Shown: positions 56,653 to 64,000 of the stretch, one piece after another | Numbering within the stretch: position 1 is the first letter of the stretch | Layout of the letters: every line of letters begins with the position of its first letter | Assembly (NCBI RefSeq): GCF_001653235.2 | Contig: NC_035793.1 | Location: forward strand, 1,364,001 to 1,428,000 | Direction of reading: 5' to 3' | DNA length: 64,000 bases | Origin: Pochonia chlamydosporia 170 | Taxonomy: Eukaryota; Ascomycota; Sordariomycetes; Hypocreales; Clavicipitaceae | Made by a program: the position numbers and the translations under genes | The notes under the pieces: model-generated | What the model saw: the letters and a program-made list of their open reading frames with translations, nothing else | Told to the model about the DNA's origin: nothing | Databases searched by the model: none

Positions 56653-58011
56653 ACAGGGTCGTAGAGGAATTTAGGGGATGAGAGGTGTATTAACTGCTAA
56701 CGGAGAGCGACTTCTATTATGTGGAAGCAATCAATTTGTTTGTTCACTTACGGAAATAGGACAACCCGGCGTTTTGAAAAGCTGGAGCTATACGAATTGC
56801 GTCTCGCAGAGAGTAGGGAGCGAGACAAAACGTGCTTGGTTGCTATTTTGCGTTTCGATCTGACTCTGCAGGAACGACTTTCAATCCTTACGATATAACC
56901 TAGCTTGTAGGAGATGGTACAGCCCGAACTAATCAGTACAGTATGCATTGCAGTGTAGTCTAGTGCGGTTGAATATGAATCATTTAAAAGAAGCGACTTG
57001 TAATTGCTATTCTGCGGCTAGTGTATGTTGAATTTTTGATGATCTGTTTCGCGTGCCACGGGGTTTTCACGTTCTGCTTTACACTACTTCTGGTTTCTAG
57101 ACATGAACCCAACTGACATGGGGATCTTGAATCGCAGGTCTACTCAGACTCACAAGGGGATGCATGCAGGGGGCTGGCCTCAGTGGACATTTGATGTTTG
57201 ATAGCTTGAGCTCGAGGCTGCATCCACTGGAGCTTTGGCCAGTGACAGCACTCAGAGCATGGGTCTGGCCCAAAGCTCCTCTCCGTTGTGGTGGTGGCTG
57301 CATTCGGTCTTGGAGTCGCTCGTCCGAGACAAAATTAGCATTATCCCGGCAATGTACTCCGCGTGGTGTAGCCGCGAGGGTGCGCGTTGGTTCACGTACG
57401 CCGGTGTGACGAGTGGTTTGCGATGAACTTGGTGAAACGTCTTTGTGCTAATTTTAATTGTTGTTTTTTATATCAGGCTGGGGTTTGAAAATATCAAACT
57501 GATGTTGTCGGCCGACATATCGCGATAACGCTACCGTTGTTGGACTCGGAGGTGTCACTGGTGTGGGGTAATTGCCTCCGGCGCTGACGTGACGCAGCCG
57601 CACCTTCCCTTCCCAGCTCTTGCACCAGACAGACCTAAGCTCTGCATTCTTTCACGTCATTCCACTCACTTTGCATGTTCTTCCAGCCCGCGCCAACTCC
57701 AACCACCTCACCTCACCTCACATCACCTCACTTCGCCGCTCATCGCCCTTTGCTGGGAGTATATCCATCAATCGATCCTATAGATCCTTTTACTCAGAGG
57801 TTACTGTTCTCGTCATCCTACTACCCGGCGCAGTTTTCTCGTGTCTGCCAGCACCCTCCCATCATCGAATTTTCGTCCTGCATTCGAGTGAACCTACATC
57901 ATGTTCCTTGGTACCGCGTAAGGCGCCTTTCGCTCAACGCTTTCGATTTTGCTTAATGTGAATGCACCCTTACTCGCCCTTTGCAAACTCACATCGTATA
58001 CACCAGTTGCC
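56653..58011. other. intergenic region
   Basis: 1.36 kb between the BBP gene and PFF1. CACCTCACCTCA-type repeats lie at 57704-57740. No supported gene. Confidence 0.5.
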
Positions 58012-61000
58012 ATGAGGTCCCTCAACCCGTTTGCCTTCCGGCCCGGCCCGGTTACTTTCTGGACGACCGCCACTTATCTCGCCATTGTGATCTCCTTGAT
58101 CTATGTCCAGGAAACGTTGCCGCCTGCGCCGTCCGAAAAGGCATGGCCGCAAGGTGTCAATTTGACAGACGCATGGTTGGATCTGCAAGCTATTACTAGA
58201 TCATATCACCCTTACAATAGCCATGAGAATGATGTAGTTCGCCAATATCTTATGCGTCGGTCCAAGGAGATTTTGGAGAAGAATGGCGTCGAATACACTA
58301 CAGATTTAACAGGTGGTGTACCGTGGGAAAGCAGGTTCGTCTGGAAATATCCTGCTAGTGAAATACTTGCCGCTTACATGTGTGAATAGCTACCTGTTGT
58401 CGGCTGCGGATGCACAAAAGACCGACAAAGTTGCGAGCCGGCCTCGCGGAGCTACGCTGTTTGATGATCGCATTTCAAATGTGACTTATGCCCAGCGAGA
58501 TAACACCATTGGACAGTACTTTGAGGGCAACAACTTTTACGTGTATATTCATGGCTCTGAGGACCCAGAGGGGGATTGGTGGACGTCTGACAACCTGAGA
58601 CGAAATGCTGGAAGCGGCAGCGGAGTACTTGTGAATTGTCACTTTGACTCGTAAGTCATTTCATGATTCCAACTTGTTGATGTGATGCTCACTGTTTCAA
58701 GGGTCGCAACTGGCTACGGCGCAACTGATGATGGCATGTCATGCGTCTCGCTCCTCCAAATACTTAGCCACTTTACGTCACATGGTCGTCAACCTAAGAA
58801 CGGAATTGTCCTGCTTTTCAATAATGCTGAGGAGGATGGTCTACTTGGAGCACGCGCTTTTGGATACAGCCCGCTGGTGCAATTTTGCCATACCTTTGTG
58901 AATCTGGAGGGAGCTGGAGCCGGAGGACGAGCCATGCTCTTCCGAACCACGGATCTGGAAACCGCTGAGGCTTATTCTACGAGCCCTTATCCTTTTGGAT
59001 CCGTTGTAGCCGCCAATGCTTTCGAGAGGGGTGTTATTAAGAGTGGTACGGACTACTCGGTATTCGTAGATAACTTTGGCCAGCGAGGTCTCGACATTGC
59101 TTTCTATTCGCCACGTTCGCGATACCATACCGAAGAAGATGATGCCAGGCACTCTTCCGTTGACAGCATTTGGCACATGTTATCGGCCGCCCTCGCGTCT
59201 ACCGAGTCACTTTCGAAGTCTGCGAGCACCCAGTTCAGCGGCCCGCGCTCTGATGGCAGAAAGGATCTGGTTCAGAATGGTCGCCCGACGGCTGGTGTTT
59301 GGTTTGATTGGTATGGGCGAGGTTGGTCCGCGTTTCCGCTTAGGGGCCTCTTTGCGTGGTCCCTGACCTTGCTTATCACTACACCGCTTGCCCTGTTCTT
59401 AGTAACATTTTTGCTGGTGCGCCACGATAAATGGTATTTCTTTACTTCGACCGTCGATTCCGATTTGGACGATTACGACGGAAAGGTATCCGTTGGGGGT
59501 TGGAAAGGGTTTGTCCGATTTCCATTTGCTCTTGTCGTTGCGGGCGCTTTGACAATTGGTTCGGTATATTTGTTGGCCAAGGTCAACCCACTGATTATAT
59601 ATAGTAGCGCGTATTCTGTGTAAGTGTTCATTCTGGCATTACTAAGTCCGCTGTGCTAACTCCTTTACAGATGGGCTATGATGATTTCCTTGTTTTACTT
59701 TGTATCATGGTTATTGCTTCGTGGTGCTCATTTCGTTCGCCCAAGCGCGCTGCATCGTGGGTTTACCCTCATGTGGCTCTTTGTCATTACCTGGGTTCTT
59801 TCCATCTTCGCAGCCGTCGCCGAAGATCGCATGAACATTGGCGCGTTGTACTCGCTCGCCTTCCTGCACACATTTGTCTTTGCAGCCCTCTTGATTTCGC
59901 TTTTGGAGCAGTTTGCCCTTCCGAGCAAACAGGATTTCGCCAGGCAGCTAGGCGGCGAAGACGAAGCCGAAGCCGAAGCCGACGCCTTACTAGCCGATGA
60001 CGGCGATGATGATGCTCCTGAGCAAGAAAATGAAGATGGCGAGGATGCAAATATCGCGCCTACTCCAACGGAGACAACACCACTGAGGACTGGTGAAGAG
60101 GGGTATGGGTCTAACGAGCAAGCCACTACTTTTGCCAGCACCTACCGGAGATCCATATCAGAACCGAATAATACAGCCAACGGTGGCGACGAAGTTAAGC
60201 GCAGCTTTCCACCCTACGAAAACGAACAAGCATGGTCTGGCCGATTGCCAACCTGGACTTGGTTTATTCAGCTCCTACTGCTCGCTCCATTGTATGTTAT
60301 CGTGCTGGGCAATCTTGCGCTAGTACAAACCACGTCAATGGCTATGACGGGTACAGACGGTAGCAGCTTGCTTGTTCCGCTCATGGGAGTTGGCGCCTTG
60401 ACGATCCTGCTTCTCCTTCCACTCACACCGTTTATTCACCGAGTCACCCACCATGTCCCAGTGTTTCTTCTTTTGGTCTTCATCGGAACGCTCATTTACA
60501 ACTTAGTTGCCTTCCCGTTCTCCGTTAACAACCGCTTTAAGTTTTTCTTCCAGCAAGTCATCGATCTGGATGAAGGCACAAATGTTGTCAACCTGTTAGG
60601 ACTTGAAGATTTCGTGCGACCCGTTATCAGCTCCCTGCCTACTCCAGCTGGACAGCACATCAAGTGTACTGGGTCAGCTTTGCGCCAGAGTTTGAAGGAT
60701 TGTCAATACGATGCATCGCTGTTGCCCCCAGATTTGGCACATGGAGAGAAACTAGAAAATCTAGTGTCTCTGCGAGCCTCCAAATCTGCAGATGGCAAGT
60801 CAATCCTTGTGAGTCTTGACGCACTGAACACTCGGACTTGCTTCCTCGACACGTCGTCCCCAATCTTTGGCTTTTCTATAGATGGTGGCAGTAGGAGAGA
60901 TGAACGATTCGGCTCATTCCCCCGTGATGGTCTTCGACACATCCAACTCTGGAGACGTGACTGGGAAGGCGGTTGGAATGTAACACTCCACCCAGGCGGA

Positions 61001-61264
61001 AACGGGTTTTCTACAGACACGAAGGAAGCCACAGTTCAGGAACCCCAGGTCAACAGCCTGGACGACAGCCCCAGCAATGGCGAGCTCAAGCTTCGAACGG
61101 CCGATGAGTTCTCAGTGGCGGCCAGGTGTCTCTGGTCAGATGCCAATAGCGCCAAGACGATTCCTGCACTTCATGAAGTGAAGCAGTACATGCCAACGTG
61201 GGCAATTGTGACGAAGAAGTCGGTTGGCCTTGTGGAGGTGAAGAAGACTGTCAAGGTGACCTAA
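58012..61264 (+). CDS. PFF1: vacuolar membrane zinc aminopeptidase, M28 family (PFF1)
   Basis: Four exons: 58012-58334, 58390-58650, 58702-59619, 59671-61264; 1031 aa. The N-terminal anchor helix ([17 protein letters not shown]) is followed by the lumenal peptidase domain with M28 ligands: His192 (HFDS), Asp204 (ATDDG), catalytic Glu238 and Glu239 (NNAEEDG), Glu264 (NLEGAG) and His337 (SRYHTEED). Then come about eight membrane helices, interrupted by a long acidic cytosolic loop ([18 protein letters not shown]), and a C-terminal lumenal domain of some 350 residues with Cys pairs. This matches yeast Pff1/Ypr... type vacuolar proteases in order and length (about 1000 aa). The substrate is unknown; the yeast protein is a vacuolar membrane glycoprotein. 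The stop codon is 141 bp from that of the aldo/keto reductase on the other strand. Confidence 0.92.
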
Positions 61265-61405
61265 TATGTAGCATCACGGAGTAAGAGGACGCAGTCTCAT
61301 GTTTTGTATTAGTGTGGCGGGCATAATCACTTGTAGTAGTGTTGTTCGAATATCAGCAGACTAATTAATTGAGCGTATGTTATCAAGCAACATATCCAAA
61401 TGTTT

Positions 61406-63426
61406 TTATGCGCGCATCCCTCTGTATTCCTGTCCACAGTCACCAATCTTCTGGTACACAGCACCCAATTTTTCTCCGCCCTTACCATGCGCAAATGCAT
61501 CGATGGCCATGATATCAACATTGCTCAAGTTCCACCCAAACACTTTAAGTGCGTCCGCACACCGATCCGAGATGCCCAATCTTGTCCCCACGAGGATGGC
61601 ACCAACGGAGGGCTGCTGCAATACCCATCTACTTGCTACGTCTGCGATGCTAACGCTGTATTTAGTCGCGAGAAGAGACAGTGTGCTCAGTAGGGACTGG
61701 AACTCCTGCCATGTGCCCCAGTGGCTGATCATGTCGAGGTATTTCCGCTGTGAAGGGTTCAGCGGGTTAGACGGGGAGTATATATCAGGTGGGGGTTGGT
61801 TGAGCCATTTCTCCGTGAGGAGTCCGCCGCACTGATTTGTTAGTTACATGTTGTTTTCTGTGAATGTTTCTTCTTATCCATGGAATCTCTGTGTGGAGTT
61901 TAGAATGGACATCAGCTGAGCAATACGTACAAGTGATCCATAGGTGAGTAGTTTAAGATTATACCGCTCACAAACTTGAGTCATGCCCATCAACGGCCGG
62001 GTATCAATTGGCGAAAACTATGTTGTCAGGATATCTGAATATTGGCGGATCTCACGGGACGTACCTGAACTTGATTCGATACAATGCCCACTTCACCCGT
62101 ACGATCTATCAAGTATTTGCAAATCTCCTCCGTGTGCTCTGCGTCAAAGTTGCAGAGCCCCACGGCCGATAGGAGCTCCGGGTGGGATTTCGTAATGCCG
62201 ATTAATTCATGTAGGATCTCGAGATACTCCTTTGCTTCGTACTGCAGTTTATCAGCAAGATTCTTGGATGAAGCTATGTATACGGACAACGTACATCGTA
62301 CCAGTGGAACTGAAGCAGGTCCACCCGTCCACCTAGTCGTCTGCACCGTTCCTTCACAGCTGCTAGGACATATTCTGTAGTGACGCGCGTGTTGATCGGT
62401 TTGAAAACGCACCATTTTGTGGCGGCGTATATTTCCGGCTGGATATCTGGAGGGAGACTATTGCGAAACTCGCCGTATACTAACTCTGCGTCACCCTGGG
62501 CATGTCAGTTGGGATTGGGAAGATGAGCTGTTGAGACGTACATAATGGTCTGCCATGTCGGCTGCGACGAGACCCGCCTCCACGAGCTTGATGAGCTTTT
62601 GTTGCTGTTGGTCAGAGTTGCCTACCCCGAAGGCAGGAGAAGATAGTTGCCATAGCCCGTTGAACAACCTGGGTAGCTGTCGATTCCCAAGTGTGAATGT
62701 CTCGATTGCACTGTCGGGCGGTAACGTAACCGTGATGCGATCCGCATTACTGGGGAGGGATTGAATAGCGGTATCAGGAAAGAATAACTGCAGTGTATCT
62801 CGGACTTGACGATCTGCCCTTGAAAAGGGATACTGCAACTTTGAATTCGTACAGTAGGTCTGGCAGGATGAGAAGCTGGCCAGTAGAGCCTGGAGATCTT
62901 CTCTGAGTTTGGGACTCTTCTCCGGGGCAGACTCCTTCAGGGCTTGCATGGCCTGCACGGCGTCACCCGCGAATTTATCTAGGTTCTGTGACAGTGGTGA
63001 TTTAGGTGTCCATGAAGCGTGTGCTTGGATGATGGAGTTGACAAAGTGTGATAAGCTGAAAATTAGCACCTTGCGTTATCTAAAGAAGGGTGTGAGACGA
63101 ACTAGGCTAGAGACTCGCCGGCGAGCTTCGAAGAGAATACACATCTTGTTAGGGCGAGGAAATCGACGCATTCGGGGGACGAAGTGCCAGGGGATGGAAA
63201 CAGTTTGGAAGGTTCTGTGAGGGGGGGCGGCGTTTCTTCGAGGCGGGCTCGGATGTGTTCGACGAAGGGGCGCTGGTTTATGGGACCCTGGGAGAGGAGG
63301 GTTCGGAGGGCGGAACGGAGGTAGGCGGGTGGTACTTTTTTGTTTGATTAGTCTTGTTGTGAGATGGGAGGGTGTTGGTTGGTGTTCGTGTTGGTGGTTA
63401 CAGTTTGATATGAGGACATCGTCCAT
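61406..63426 (-). CDS. aldo/keto reductase with an extra N-terminal helical domain
   Basis: Seven exons on minus: 63426-63402, 63334-63103, 63055-62542, 62495-62295, 62241-62065, 62017-61931, 61831-61406; 553 aa. Residues about 207-540 are an aldo/keto reductase barrel with a complete tetrad: Asp252 and Tyr257 (DMADHYGDAE), Lys284 (AATKW) and His321 (LQFHWYD); NADPH binding is expected near GTRLGISDR. Such enzymes reduce carbonyls or oxidise sugars with NADP(H). Residues 1-195 are an additional, mostly helical domain (PPAYLRSALRTLLSQG, FVEHIRARLEE, LSHFVNSIIQAHASW, VQAMQALKESAPEK) that I do not recognise and that ordinary AKRs (about 320-350 aa) lack. Exon 1 is the least certain: the ATG at 63426 with donor GTAACC gives a consistent phase. 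It diverges from a TIGR04076-type gene. Confidence 0.83.
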
Positions 63427-63746
63427 TACGTTGCTGGCGGGTTTAGTTTGGAGTTCGGTGGGTTGGGTGGGAAGTGACTTACACGTGGCCACCCATGTTG
63501 ATATTTACTTGCAGACTTTCGTGTATTAAATGATCTGTCAGAGGGTTTCGAAGCAAGGCACGAGAATCATTGATGCTATGCCATGCTATGCGGTTGTGAG
63601 ATCTCACATCCCCGCATGAAGCATGAGGGGTTGCGGGACCAAACCAAACCAATCCATCCCATCGTTCTGTCTTGTCTTGGTCATTCGTACAACATTGATT
63701 GATAGACAGTTACCGAAACACCACTCGCCGCTAGTACCAGCATGCG
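63427..63746. other. 320-bp divergent promoter of the AKR and TIGR04076-type genes
   Basis: Short shared intergenic region between two opposite start codons. It contains AACCAAACCAATCC near 63640-63656 with a CCAAT element, and a two-codon upstream ORF at its right end. Confidence 0.5.
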
Positions 63747-63750
63747 ATGA
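63742..63750 (+). promoter_or_regulatory. two-codon upstream ORF overlapping a start codon
   Basis: ATGCGATGA encodes Met-Arg-stop; its TGA (63748-63750) overlaps the ATG (63747-63749) of the next gene by two bases. Ribosomes starting at 63742 would have to terminate and reinitiate on the spot. Confidence 0.55.
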
Positions 63751-64000
63751 CTGAACCAAATCCTACAGACGACTCCTTCGAGCTATACGACTTGAAAGTC
63801 CAAGTCATTTGTCCGCCAGGCGAGAGAATCCTATGCGGTGCCAGAGAAGGCGATTATTTCACACTACAAGGCGAAATGCTGCATCTGCCGCCGGGTCAGG
63901 GGATTAGTATATACAGTCTATGTGAGATGCTTTCCCATTGCGCAATCGGTGTACGTCGCAGTCATGACTTATTATTTTCATACAGCATCTGTGCTGCCCT
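63747..64000 (+). CDS. TIGR04076-family protein (partial, runs off the right edge)
   Basis: Two exons seen: 63747-63921 and 63986-64000 onward, with intron GTGAGA...ACAG. About 63 residues are visible: FELYDLKVQVICPPGER, ILCGAREGDYFTLQGEM, LHLPPGQGISIYSL and SSVLP. The pattern (KVxV..C..G....G..GDxF.L.G..L.P.G...YSL..VLP) fits the small proteins of TIGR04076, about 100 residues in bacteria and archaea and of unknown function; fungal members carry a similar N-terminus. Later cysteines of the family lie outside the window. The gene diverges from the aldo/keto reductase, and the shared promoter suggests a joint role. Family assignment is from motif memory and moderately sure. Confidence 0.7.
   Translation, partial: MTEPNPTDDSFELYDLKVQVICPPGERILCGAREGDYFTLQGEMLHLPPGQGISIYSLCEMLSHCAIGVRRSHDLLFSYSICAA

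Overview
The window is nuclear DNA of a filamentous ascomycete. The evidence is many short GT-AG introns (about 50-70 nt), Zn2Cys6 regulators, a fungal-type GH36 alpha-galactosidase, a PFF1 vacuolar protease, a GRR1-type F-box protein and a branchpoint-bridging protein gene. The protein sequences look like Sordariomycetes, probably Hypocreales; that placement is inference from reading, with no database search. No rRNA, tRNA, intact transposon or CRISPR array was seen. A run of five N at 6219-6223 marks an assembly gap. All exon boundaries below come from reading frames, splice sites and family conservation, not from transcript data.

Layout. 1-25 kb is an ordinary housekeeping stretch: a BAG co-chaperone (partial, -), a dithiol glutaredoxin (+), an AIM18/AIM46-like chalcone-isomerase-fold mitochondrial protein (-), a secreted alpha-galactosidase (+), a GRR1-like F-box/LRR protein (+), an ammonium transporter (-), a peptidyl-tRNA hydrolase (-), an Rvs161/Hob3 BAR protein (+), Dcp1 (-), an OCRL-type inositol 5-phosphatase (+) and an unrecognised protein (+). 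26-30 kb holds one large seven-exon regulator (-) with a non-canonical zinc cluster in mid-protein. 30-42.4 kb is gene-poor: 12 kb with one supported gene, a TauD/TfdA-like dioxygenase, and with repeated TACGGAGTA motifs. 42.4-64 kb is gene-dense again: a canonical Zn2Cys6 regulator (+), a class-3 lipase (-), a 14-TM-type MFS transporter (+), an adenine deaminase (-), a Dal5-like MFS permease (+), the branchpoint-bridging protein (+), PFF1 (+), an aldo/keto reductase with an extra N-terminal domain (-), and, diverging from it, a TIGR04076-family protein cut by the window end (+).

How the genes may work together. Most neighbours are unrelated housekeeping genes. Two groups could be functional units. 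The adenine deaminase and Dal5-like permease diverge from a 1-kb promoter containing several GATA-type sites, which suggests nitrogen-controlled purine use. The aldo/keto reductase and TIGR04076-family gene diverge from a 320-bp promoter and are the best candidate here for an undescribed two-gene system; the small gene also has a two-codon upstream ORF overlapping its start codon.
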